Origin: Panorpa germanica
Taxonomy: Eukaryota > Arthropoda > Insecta > Mecoptera > Panorpidae
Reading direction: 5' to 3'
DNA: 64,000 nucleotides
NCBI GenBank assembly: GCA_963678705.1
Contig: OY783212.1
Location: forward strand, 4,774,001-4,838,000
Positions 36,197-46,308 of the stretch are shown one piece after another. Below the pieces are notes generated by a model. The model saw only the letters and a list, made by a program, of their open reading frames with translations. It searched no databases and had not been told where the DNA came from. Numbering within the stretch: the first letter of the stretch is position 1; each line of letters begins with the position of its first letter. The position numbers and the translations under genes are program-made.

Positions 36197-36939
36197 CTCT
36201 TCATTTATTGTTAATAGTTGGGACAACGGAACTCAGAGATGTACTGTATTGATAACTTGTACTAATATTATTTTATATCTAGCTGTACAAGCTGTGCTAC
36301 CAACTTACGCAAAAAAAAAAATAGCGCGGGATTTTTAAATAGACCAGAAATTTGTGATATTGTTCAAGTTTGAATTTCATTTTACCGCTTAATTGTCAGT
36401 CATATTTTTGATGTATAAGTAAACGATTTTGTTTGTCGTATCATATTCTATATAATAATAAAAAAATGATTATAGATTGCTGAAACAGCTATAAGCGCTG
36501 TGACGTTTAATTCTCTATCTCTTTTACACTCTGTTACGGGAGAAGAGAATAGGGAAGTTTGAATTTTTTTGTGCATTTTTGTTCCATTAATTATTTATAA
36601 TCTCAAGCGGAACGGGGAAACTTAGAATTATCGCGGATTTCGATATTGCTGAGGTTTTATTTGTCTAGGTGGTGACTTCACACTAAGATAATAATTGTAC
36701 ACTCACTGCAATTACAGAAATTAGACTTTAGTGAATTACAAAATGCTGTCACTGTAATAACATAACACTTGATTCTTAAATTTTATGTAAATGTGTAATA
36801 ATTTTGTAAAGAAATTAAGTCCATCTTTTAAAGAAATCTGAAAATGTAAAAATAACATGACAGAGATAGGCAAATTCAAGGGAAATGGAAGTAATTCTAT
36901 TTATCAAGGAATTCGATATATTGGGGTTGCAGTAATCTT

Positions 36940-37060
36940 TAATAACTTCAATAAAATTGCGAATTAGATAAAAATAATTGGATATTAGAGTTTCCGAGAG
37001 CCAATTTTATCAACATACGAGTACAGAATAGTTTTATATAAATTCAGTTATGATTCACAA
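36940..37060 (-). repeat. Dispersed AT-rich repeat, copy 4 (family R1)
   Basis: AAAATAATTGGATATTAGAG followed by GCCAATTTTATCAA and TTTATATAAATTCAG matches the reverse-orientation R1 order. The copy is degenerate. Confidence 0.45.
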
Positions 37061-37757
37061 CCCACTTGTTATAATTTCGCAATATTATCATCGGACGTCT
37101 GGTGTATCTTATTCAATATAATTACAATTACTTTTACAATTAGTACGAGCAGTATTCTAAGACACTTTATTTAACCGCAAGAGACAGACAGACAGCAAAA
37201 CTGGTCTTCGGCGATATTTACAGTTAATCGTACCTCTTAAGAAGTATTTCTTGTGTATTCTTCATGTTTAATAGAATGTTCGGAATGATATAAAAATAAT
37301 ATAAAGAAATTACCGTTTTACTGAGATACTTGCTTAATTAAATTGGTTCTGTGTGTAACAGATGTTCAATTCAAATTTAACTTTTTTGTTTATTTTATAC
37401 GTAAGTACTACCTAAATTTGCAATAATAGAGAAAAATTATAAATAATGTAACAATAAATTTATTACTCTTTTTTTAATTTCCTATTGGAATAAATTTTAA
37501 TATATTCATATTGGCGTTTTTATTTTTTGAAATAACCAAAAGTGGAAGGAGTTATATCAAATTTGAATTTCACTTTTGCCGCATGTTATAGATATGCATA
37601 ATACGTCACAGAAGAAATAAGTAATCGGGATATGAACTTCATGGAATGCACAACGCACCTATTATATACAAGTATGCGCCTCTCTTATATACAAGATATA
37701 GCATATAATCGGATGTGACGTACCATGCATTGGAATTTTCTATAACGCATTAATAAT

Positions 37758-37890
37758 TACAGAGACAAAATGACTTTTTTAATTGTTAATATCTCCTAAA
37801 ATATAAAGAGTTATTAAAAAATAATTGGACATTTGAAGTTGTGGTGGCCAACTTTATCAATATATAGTTCTGCTTTATAGAAATTAAGAC
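37758..37890 (-). repeat. Dispersed AT-rich repeat, copy 5 (family R1)
   Basis: This is almost the full reverse complement of the copy at 7258-7390. It carries GAGACAAAATGACTTTTTTA, then TTAATATCTCCTAA, AAAATAATTGGACATTTGA and AACTTTATCAATATATAGT in that order. Confidence 0.7.
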
Positions 37891-38014
37891 ATGGTTCACA
37901 AGTCCATTGATATTTAGAGATGTTATCATTTTGTATTTGATTTCCGAATCAGCGCTAAATTTTCAGGGTTTGAATATTGTTTTGTTCAATTAATTATTTA
38001 CAAATTTAATGTAA

Positions 38015-38350
38015 ATGACGCCACCAGCCCAAAATCCGCAACAAACAGTATTTTTTGTGTATGTATTGCCACTTGATGAACCTTGTATGCGTTGGCGTGG
38101 TCCCATAACCAACAATTTTACCAACAACATAGCCATTTATCCAAAAATGCGTCTGATCGCTAAAGATGATATTTCGATTTCTCATTTTGATAATAAAGTT
38201 TTATTATTTGGATGTGCTGCTCAATCGTTTAACTTATATCATAATAATAATATAAGAATAATAAACAACAGATTTGGCAGATACAGGCTGTCAACATCGA
38301 GCCGCCCCTATTGTAAAAATCTTTACATGAATATTGTACCTATGATATAG
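38015..38350 (+). CDS. Unrecognised 111-codon open frame in an intron (doubtful)
   Basis: A single open frame, MTPPAQNPQQTVFFVYVLPL onward, ends IVPMI. It has no signal peptide, no membrane helix of convincing length and no known motif. It lies within the 1A intron just after an R1 repeat. The N-terminal 40 residues are less biased in composition than chance AT-rich frames. It could be a transposon remnant, a non-coding accident or a small nested gene. Confidence 0.15.
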   Translation: MTPPAQNPQQTVFFVYVLPLDEPCMRWRGPITNNFTNNIAIYPKMRLIAKDDISISHFDNKVLLFGCAAQSFNLYHNNNIRIINNRFGRYRLSTSSRPYCKNLYMNIVPMI

Positions 38351-39559
38351 CATGTATATCAAAATGTTTTCTGGGCTGGTACTTACCAGTTAATATATCA
38401 ATTTAATTTCGATATTTTAGTATTACTCCATTGTTTATAAATTTTATACAATTGTTATTATACTAATTTTATTTAATATATATTTATATATATTTTGATT
38501 ACTGTTGTATATCTAAATTTACGCACGGAATGTACTCTAAATGAAAAAAACATGTACCATTGTTATTATAGTATCAGTGAGTGTACCTATAAACATTACA
38601 TGTTGTTATCAAATTTATTGGTTACTTATAATGTTTAGCATGTAAATTAACTTTATAAATAACTATGAAATGATTCAGCTTTAAATATGGATATCATAAA
38701 AAACTTTTATATGTTTAGTCAGTTCAATGAAACGTAGCAAAGAGTTGAAAGTTCACTAATCCAAATCAATTGTTCCGTTAATATATTATTTTCTATTTTA
38801 CATATAGTAGTCTTCAATTCGTAGTTTTTTTTACTAAAGCGCAGCCTGGATGACATCAGGCCAGCCGGTGTTAATATTTTAATATTGTTTTCAAATTGCA
38901 ATAGCGTCTGCAAAAACAAAACGAGTTATCATTTAATAAATGTGAATTTGTTTACTTTCTTTAATTATCAGAATTAATGTATTTCCACCCACGCTCACTT
39001 AACTCTAATGACATAAATAACATTCATTTATTATTAATTAATATTGAAATTATTATTTACAGTAAGATAGATAATGAGAAGTAATTAAAAAATTTCCATA
39101 TAGTATAAGCAATGTATTGGTATGGGTTTATTATAACAGACCTTTTCATATTTTTAATGACAACAATATTTATATTGATAACGAGTCTTAATAATCTAAT
39201 ATTTACCAGGTTTTATTTATAATTTATTCATAGATACATTTTTGTGAAGGGCGAAAGGAGGCCTTGGAAATATTGCGCCTGATATTGAGTGACCCGAAAG
39301 AAAAAAAAAAGATTTAAGATATTTTTCTATCTATTCGGTTGACCGCGCTTATTCTTCCGGGCTGTATTTTTAATATGTCATAATATACAGGATACGATGT
39401 GCGAACTTTCTTTTAAATTTTAAAAAAAACATGAAACAAAAAGTTAAAAGTACATAGAGGTACATTTCAATTTTTTTTTAAATTACTCCTGTAGTAACAA
39501 GCAAGGTTTATGTGTTGCCATAGTCTGATAAAATATGGTGTAAAGTAATTTGCAGCGCT

Positions 39560-39705
39560 AATGTATCGTACACACTGGTACGACATAAACATGCGACATT
39601 TAACACTTATATATTTTCATTCAAAAGTTGATATTATTTAGACATGAGTGTACTAAATGTGTTGTACTTATAACGTACAGACTAGTGCGAAATAATATTG
39701 ATATT
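39560..39705 (+). repeat. Dispersed repeat R2, copy 1
   Basis: TACACACTGGTACGACATAA, CATTTAACACTTATATATTT and TTAGACATGAGTGTACTAAA all recur in order at 46888-47015. The unit begins and ends with related direct words (GTACACACTGGTACGACAT and GTACAGACTAGTGCGAAAT), as if built by an internal duplication. Confidence 0.65.
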
Positions 39706-41118
39706 ATTATTTTACAGAAATCAATGTAACATAAAAATCTACATATTTCCCTATTTACGAATATAAGTATACGTTAGACTTGTATATTTACCTTCCTCAG
39801 TAAAACCAAATCTACTGATAAAACAGTTTAGGACTCTAGGCCAATCACTTGGCGTTCTAAACCAAACTGTGATTCGTAAATAGAACAAAACAATAGATCA
39901 ATATGTTTTAATAGGTTATTTATTCATATCCATTTGCATGTACATTCTTGTATAAATATAATCAAGCAAGGAACTTGTTAGCTATAGTTGTTCAACTAGT
40001 CGTGTCCATTTATTTTTAAATATAGAGAAGACGGTATGTATAGTATGTTAGCTAGAATGTTTTTCAAAAAGTCACAGAATATTTGTAAAGAGTACTTAAG
40101 CCGGTTCCAGACGATGCGGTGAACGTGTGAGTCAAATATTAAAGTTTGACCTGGCAAGTTTCTTACTACACGGTGAAACGAATGTTTGATTGGAATGATT
40201 TATTTACATTATTAATTTGTTGATATTATTGACACTGGCACTGTTAAACAAAAACTTTCAAGTAAATAAATAAACTTTCGACTATAAAACCTTTAATTGT
40301 TGGAAGATGTCGTGGGGGTAGAAAAATCTCTTTTGACGCGGGTTAAAACAACAGCCCAAACTTCTACCAACAATCCAACAGCGTGGTATAGTATAGTTAC
40401 ATTTAATATTGTCAGAAATTCAAAACCTCTGACCACGAATACCACACATACGTGACGAAATTAAACAAAATATTTGATATTTCAAATTATTATATATCGA
40501 ATTCTAAACGCCGAAATGCTTTTTTAAATTTTATCAACAGTTTGTAGTTTATTATAGAAGATAATTTGTGTATAATAGAATAAGATATATTTGTGTATTT
40601 ATTGATAGATAATATAAATGTATTTATTGCACGTGTCATCATTAAAGTTTTATAAACTTTAAATGAACCTTGTTCTAAAATGTGGCATTAAAATACAACA
40701 AGGAATGCACAAGCAATCAATTTCAATAGAATGAAACAATAGACGCATTCCTAATAACAAATTAACTTAAAAACATTGGGAAGATAACATTTATTGTAAT
40801 AACGAAAAAGTTTATTAAATACTATGTTTACTAAGCCTAAGAATGTGGTTTGAAGAATTTGTTGGTTAGGGATAATCCAGTAGTAGACGATGGTATTGTC
40901 AACTTCCCTTAGCAAGCATACTACTTCTCAAACGCGGAAATTTAACCTGCACAGCTTCTGTGTCTGCTATTGAATATATATTTAAGTAACAAAATACTGA
41001 TGACATTTAATGTAGGAATAGGAATTTCAACATCATTGTTGTAATAATTCTTTCTATATTGTTTTATTCTTAGAAATAAAAACTATAAGTTTCCTGATAC
41101 TTGATAAATCTTAAGTCG

Positions 41119-41152
41119 TTCAGTCTTGAGTTACTGTCAGTTAAGTTCAGTG
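41119..41152 (+). promoter_or_regulatory. Triple TCAGT initiator cluster upstream of first exon 1B
   Basis: TTCAGTC, GTCAGTT and TTCAGTG occur within about 35 bp, about 80-110 bp before the ATG. The same three words, with nearly the same spacing, precede exon 1C (43459-43492). TCAGT is the arthropod initiator consensus. No clear TATA box is seen. Confidence 0.5.
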
Positions 41153-41229
41153 TATTGTATGTTAGCTCATTATTTAATTAATTAATAGTAAACTTTATGG
41201 TAATTGATGTGTGATTTTAAAAGTGGTCA

Positions 41230-41789
41230 ATGTCAAATAGTGTTCAAATGTTTCTAATGGCGCTGTGGATGATAATTATCTTCAATTTGGTTTTGTGTGT
41301 AGTACTAACGCAAGTAAAATCATCTGAAAAGTATCACCCAAGTTATTGCAAGGTGGTATTTGTGCCGAATTATGATCATTTAGAAATAACCGACGCACCA
41401 ATTCGAAGTCTGGTCGTTGCGGGCTGGAGAACTGGATCAACATTTCTTGGCCAAATTCTCAATGCAGTGCCTGGCAATTTCTACCATTACGAACCGTTAA
41501 CATACATCGGTTTTAAACGATTTTACCCACGAACATTTAAAGCTGAAATTGTTGTTTGCTTGTTAATAAAACGATTCACATGCATGTACTATTATGACGA
41601 TGATTATAATTATGTCGACTATAAATGGGAGCATACTCAAAACACTAGATTATGGCGCAAATGTTTAACACACTCACGTTGCAGAGATCCTGCATTGCTT
41701 AGAAGAGTCTGCAAAAATTCACCTACGCAGAGCATGAAAATTCTTAGAGCTCCATTAACGATCGTTGGACAAATCCTTTACGAGCCCTC
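41230..41789 (+). CDS. Carbohydrate sulfotransferase locus, alternative first exon 1B
   Basis: The exon encodes about 181-187 residues. The upstream ATG at 41230 is not conserved in exon 1C (ATG there reads ATA), so ATG at 41248 (MFLMALW...) is the safer start. A hydrophobic anchor (MFLMALWMIIIFNLVLCVVL) is followed by a short stem, then the 5'-PSB motif GWRTGSTFLGQIL, YHYEPL and a Tyr/Asp-rich YYYDDDYNYVDY loop. The exon ends CCCTC|GTAAGT in the same phase as 1A, giving 353-359 aa when joined to 54795. The first threonine of the usual TWR is glycine here. Exon 1C is a close copy, with 16 differences in 181 residues. Confidence 0.85.
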
Positions 41790-42229
41790 GTAAGTTTATT
41801 TTTAGTTTTTATTTATATTTAAACTCTATTTAAGGGTTTTAACAATTAGTTAGCTGTTTTCACGATATCATAATTTTATTACCGGCGACAACTGACAATC
41901 TAGAGAAGAAAGAGTACTGCGTTTAGATGGCCGAAGGTTTGGATTCGATTCCTGGAGATGGAATACATTTATTTTATTACTGGCAAAGAAATACCTCACA
42001 AAATGATAATCATTGCTAACCCCCCCTACATTCTATCACCAGCGTACAACTAATACAACAGCCTCGAATTAAACCTGGATAAAAAATTCAAACCAATCAA
42101 TTTCAATTCATTATACGGGAAAAATCAATTGTCGAACATTTTAAAATACTCGTACATATTATAATGCAACGCATTACTTGGTACGTCGGTACTCACTTTC
42201 TCGTTGTGTTCTAAATTTGTCAGAAAGAA

Positions 42230-42350
42230 TTTTTCAAAATCTCTTCGCTTTAGTTGTACCTTCCAAAATCCGAATACATGAAGATGAGCACTCGTATGTT
42301 ATAATTGGAAGTATCATTGATGCTGTATGGAGAATGGATTAACATATCTT
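42230..42350 (+). pseudogene. Decayed extra first exon of the sulfotransferase locus
   Basis: The stretch GAAGTATCATTGATGCTGT then ATGGAGAATGGATTAACATA and TCTTGG lines up with the 5'-PSB region of exons 1B/1C (GAAGTCTGGTCGTTGCG, GCTGGAGAACTGGATCAACA, TTTCTTGG). GCAC before it matches too, apart from a 12-bp insertion. Farther upstream the match fades, and downstream I cannot follow it, so only about 100 bp is recognisable. The open frame 42305-42748 running through it is in a different arrangement and is not taken as a gene. Confidence 0.5.
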
Positions 42351-43458
42351 GGACAATCATTTTTATGGTGGAGATGTTAGTAATAACTGCATCATCCCTA
42401 TTAATGATAGACGGGCAGTATTGTGCCCATCATTTGATGGTTTGCCCAGTTAAGACCCTTCAGTGTTTTGATTTACATCGCAGTTGGGATCTCAATAAAA
42501 TAGCCCGGTTGTGTCTAATTGGGGTCACAAAAGAATTTCTATTAAAGAAATTCACATTTATACACCTAAGAATATCGCAGAAAGTGAATAGTAAGATGGA
42601 CTATTTTGCTATATTCCAAGTCTTGACCAAAAGACGTTCAAAAGTCAATAACGGGGACCTTTATAACGTCATCGGAATTGTTGGTCATCTAATTTCAAAT
42701 GATATAATAATTTCGCTGATTAATTTTTTTTATTATCAAGTCAATTAATGAGGGGCCGTCGATTAGTTATATAAGACGTAAAGAGGGTCCTCATGATTTG
42801 ACAAATGGAAGTAGGAGGTTATGGTTTCATAATATCTGAAATAAAAAAAGAAAGCAGAACACCAAATGAGTGACTTCACAACCAGAGGGTCCACAATGTA
42901 TGACAAACCGGGACAGGTGAATTGGAAGGGCCGGTAATCAACCATAGCATTTTCCTGACAAGGTATTTCGGATTATAGATGGTACCTATTATAAGAAAAG
43001 TCATCGTTGTTCCGAGCCTCGCATTTTCAGTGTGGTGCTGGCTTTACCATTCGACATCGCAGCATAAAATTCGATAGAATTGTAAAAATTATCATGAAAT
43101 ATGTGTAGGAATGTATTGAAGTACAAATGTTAGAATTTTCCTGTCTGCATTGTTAAGTTCTTGAAAATAGTAACTATAAACTACTTAGGGTATACTCGTT
43201 CGATATGATTTTGTTCCATTAGACTGTTCTGCTATAATTTCCATGAGCCTTCTATTTATTGAGTAACTTGTTGTGGAAGTGTTGGTTCATTGTTTAATTG
43301 ATATAAAGTGATTAATAAATACTTATTAAAGGTTATGACATTTAATGTAGGAATCTAAAAACTCAATATTAATATTTCTAAAAACCAATTGTAATATTTT
43401 TTTCTACATTCTTCGAAATAAAAACTATAAGTTGAGACACTTAATAAATCTTAAGTCG

Positions 43459-43492
43459 TTCAGTCTGGAGTTACTGCCAGTTAAGTTCAGTG
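43459..43492 (+). promoter_or_regulatory. Triple TCAGT initiator cluster upstream of first exon 1C
   Basis: This is the duplicate of the cluster before exon 1B (GTTCAGTCTGGAG, TGCCAGTTAAG, TTCAGTG). The middle word has drifted to CCAGT. About 240 bp of upstream sequence is shared between 1B and 1C, so the promoter was copied along with the exon. Confidence 0.5.
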
Positions 43493-43577
43493 TAGCTCAT
43501 TATTTAATTAATTAGAAGTAAACTTTATGGTAATTGATGTGTGATTTTAAAAGTGGTGAATATCAAATAGTGTTCAA

Positions 43578-44119
43578 ATGTTTCTAATGGCGCTGTGGAT
43601 GATAATTGTCTCCAATTTAGTTTTGTGTGTAGTACTAACGCAAGTAAAATCAACTGGAAAGTATCACCCAAGTTATTGCAAGGTGGTATTTGTGCCGAAT
43701 TATGATCATCCAGAAATAACCGACGCACCAATTCGAAGTCTGGTCGTTGCGAGCTGGAGAACTGGATCAACATTTCTTGGCGAACTTCTCAACGCAGTGC
43801 CTGGCAATTTCTACCATTATGAACCATTAACATACATTGGTATTAAAAAATTTTACCCACGAACATTTAAAGCTGAAATTGTTGTTTGCTTGTTAATAAA
43901 ACGTTTCACATGCATGTACTATTATGACGATGATTATAATTATGTCGACTATAAATGGGAGCATACTCAAAATACTAGATTATGGAGCAAGTGTTTAACA
44001 CTCTCACGTTGCAGAGATCCTGCATTGCTTAGAAGTGTCTGCAATAATTCACCAACGCAGAGCATGAAAACTGTTAGAGCGCCATTAACGATCGTTGGAC
44101 AAATCCTTTACGAGCCTTC
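43578..44119 (+). CDS. Carbohydrate sulfotransferase locus, alternative first exon 1C
   Basis: The exon encodes 180 residues plus two bases. It has the hydrophobic anchor MFLMALWMIIVSNLVLCVVL, the 5'-PSB motif SWRTGSTFLGELL, YHYEPL, YYYDDDYNYVDY and a C-terminal TQSMKTVRAPLTIVGQILYE. It ends CCTTC|GTAAGA, the only donor of the five with A instead of T at the last position. Joined to the common exons it yields 353 aa. It is the sister of 1B (about 91% identical). Several changes (R/S three times, K/N) remove basic residues relative to 1B. Confidence 0.85.
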
Positions 44120-44546
44120 GTAAGATTTTTCTTTAACACTTTGATAGCCATTTTCACGATATAGTGTATTTATTGCCGACGAAAACTAACAATCTAGAAG
44201 AGAAATGTGTTGCTTTAGGTGCTGGAAGGTTTGGGTTCCATTAGTGGCAAAATTAAACAAAGACAGTCGCTATAGAAATAACAAATCTACAAAATTATTG
44301 CACAATTATTATCTTTTCTAATACAGTTAATGTAAAATATAACATAGCTGTTGAAATCGCAGTAATATATTAATAAAGAGGAGCGTGGTCCTAGGAAGTC
44401 CGGTAAATTATTAATAATAAAAAATAGATTAATAGAAAACTCTCAATTTTATTTCTTTTTCAACCATTTGAAATTTGAATGACTTTGTAGGTCTATATAT
44501 CTTTTTTCGCCATAGTTAGGCAGTTCGTGGTGTTAACCTCATATTC

Positions 44547-44790
44547 GACGATACAGTGAGCGTGAGCATTGATGCTTGATACTGACTGCTGTCTTCGGCC
44601 TCAATCCTCGGTCCAGAGTTATATTTTCTGGGTTTGGTTGTTATTCAGTTAAATTGATTATATACATTTTTTAATCATAAACTTATTAGGCAGCATTATT
44701 ATATAAATATATAGGGCCACGACATCATAAAAACTGCCAACATTGTAGGAGGTCGTCGATGATAGGTAACATAAATTAGATAAATAAAAC
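44547..44790 (+). mobile_element. tRNA-derived SINE, nearly full length
   Basis: Plus-strand copy from GACGATACAGTGAGCGTGAG through a degraded B box (GCCTCAATCCTCGG), GTTATATTTTCTGGGTTTGG, AATTGATTATATACA, GGGCCACGACATCATAAAA and GTAGGAGGTCGTCGATGATA to an AATAAAAC tail. Possible flanking repeat words CCTCATATT and CCTCAAGATT. It lies between first exons 1C and 1D. Confidence 0.8.
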
Positions 44791-44880
44791 GCCTCAAGAT
44801 TAAAACTAATTATTTTTTTTTTTTTTTAACAACAATTGACCGGGCCTCCTGGGACCACAATAAATAATTAGTTTTAAAAG

Positions 44881-45036
44881 TATGTATTTTTACAATGATC
44901 GTATGCCTACCTGCTAACTTGACCAGGCGGCCATTTTCTAGGTATCAGGTAATCAAAGTTTATGTCTCACTCACTCTCATGCGCACGGATAAGGCTTGGT
45001 CAAGTTAGCAGGTAGGCATAAGATCATTGTACATAC
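44881..45036. mobile_element. Short MITE with ~40-bp terminal inverted repeats
   Basis: ACAATGATCGTATGCCTACC then TGCTAACTTGACCA on the left is mirrored by TGGTCAAGTTAGCAGGTAGG then CATAAGATCATTGT on the right, with about 60 bp between. The full structure could fold as a hairpin. It sits about 60 bp upstream of the 1D duplication unit and has no counterpart at exon 1E. Confidence 0.8.
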
Positions 45037-45084
45037 TAACACTACTCAATCTTACACATTTTGTTCATCAGAAAATAAGCGATG

Positions 45085-46308
45085 TAATTTTGTTGTTATT
45101 TGGAATGCATCTATTGTTTGATTCTATTGAAATTGATTCCTTGTGTTAATGTCCCGTGCAAAGCCTCATTTTACGACGAGGTTAGTTTAGAGATTAACAG
45201 TTTAGGGATGGCACGTTCAATTAATTCATTTATATTTTTAATATATCCTATTCTATTCTTCTCATGTTTAAAAGGGGTGAATTTAGGAAATCCTCCAGTG
45301 CAAAGTGTAGTTGTCGCTACATGGCGAACGGGTTCTTCATTTTTGGGTGAAGTGCTAACCTCTGTGGAAGGAAGTTATTATCATCCGGAACCTTTAGATA
45401 AATTTGGCTATAAACAAATTCGTGGGTTTCCTTTTGCTGATTTATCTTTACATATTATTACAAAGTTGTTAAAATGTGATTATAGTGGTTTACATTCGTA
45501 TATTGAATATATGTTTCGTGTAAAATGGATGATAACATGTAACAAGAAACTTTGGAAAAGGTGTGGAAATCGCTATAAATGTTACACCCCTACACGTTTG
45601 AGTAACATCTGTAAAACATTTCCTTATCAAACTATGAAGCTGGTTAGACTGCGATTAGCTTTAGCTGGCGAACTTCTTTTGGACTCATCGTAAGTCATGT
45701 TATTACATAATAGGGTCTAGCTATTTTTTAATCGATTTCAAACACTCGAAAATATTTTAAATTATAATTATTTTATTTTATAATAAAAACCCTACATGAT
45801 TCTTTAATTATAAGGAAAGGCTTGTATTTGTTCGCAAATGTAATAAAAAATAAAATCGATAAAAGATCGAATTTTTTTTTTGGGGCTAGTGTCTTTTTTA
45901 TATAAAAACTAAAAAAGAATCGAAAAATCGATTTTTGAGAAATAGATCTTCTTTAGGCTTTGATTCGAATCGATTTTTTTTAAGATCTTTTTTAAGAAGA
46001 ATCGCAATTTCTATTGCACATTCAATTCAATTTATTTTATATTTTATTTAAATTTGCTTAAATACGATTGCAATGTGCGACAATCGTTAATTTTAATTGC
46101 TATCCTTTTTTCACCATTTTTTTAATTTTGTTAATTGCTGTAATCTTCCATATAATTATGCTCGTATATTCGTACCTGTCTCTGAATCACGCAATGCTAT
46201 TTCTTCGAAATACGAGTAACCTAATATTGTTATATCATGCAAATTCATTATTTAATAAAAGTAATAAAATGCCAAAAATACGAAGTTATCCAAATCTTTA
46301 TAACTGTG
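45085..46308 (+). repeat. Segmental duplication unit containing exon 1D
   Basis: This block is repeated at about 49490-50620. The match starts near TTGTTGTTATTTGGAATGCA, covers the whole exon and runs several hundred bp into the intron, to about CCAAATCTTTATAACTG. The intronic part carries several small gaps, while the last 43 codons of the exon are identical in protein. Confidence 0.8.
45208..45689 (+). CDS. Carbohydrate sulfotransferase locus, alternative first exon 1D
   Basis: ATG at 45208 gives MARSINSFIFLIYPILFFSC, a compact signal anchor like those of the other first exons, and matches an identical ATG in 1E. An in-frame ATG at 45100 would add 36 residues; it is not conserved in 1E and is disfavoured. 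The 5'-PSB motif is TWRTGSSFLGEVL, very close to the CHST consensus. HPEPL replaces YHYEPL, followed by KLLKCDYSGLHSYI. The exon ends TCATC|GTAAGT in the shared phase, giving 333 aa once joined to 54795. Confidence 0.85.

Larger units (their letters stand above)
32282..41100. other. Large intron downstream of first exon 1A
   Basis: About 9 kb of AT-rich intron. It contains a TTAA MITE with a nested SINE (33068-34081), a partial SINE (35461-35640), two R1 repeats (about 36940-37060 and 37758-37890), one copy of repeat R2 (39560-39705) and a CCCCCAT microsatellite at 36171-36196. No second copy of the common sulfotransferase exons was found. A 111-codon open frame at 38015-38350 has no recognisable motif. 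Confidence 0.55.

Noticed and set aside
42305-42748. 147-codon frame after exon 1B
   Set aside because: It overlaps the decayed first-exon fragment but does not follow its frame, and the remainder shows no known domain.
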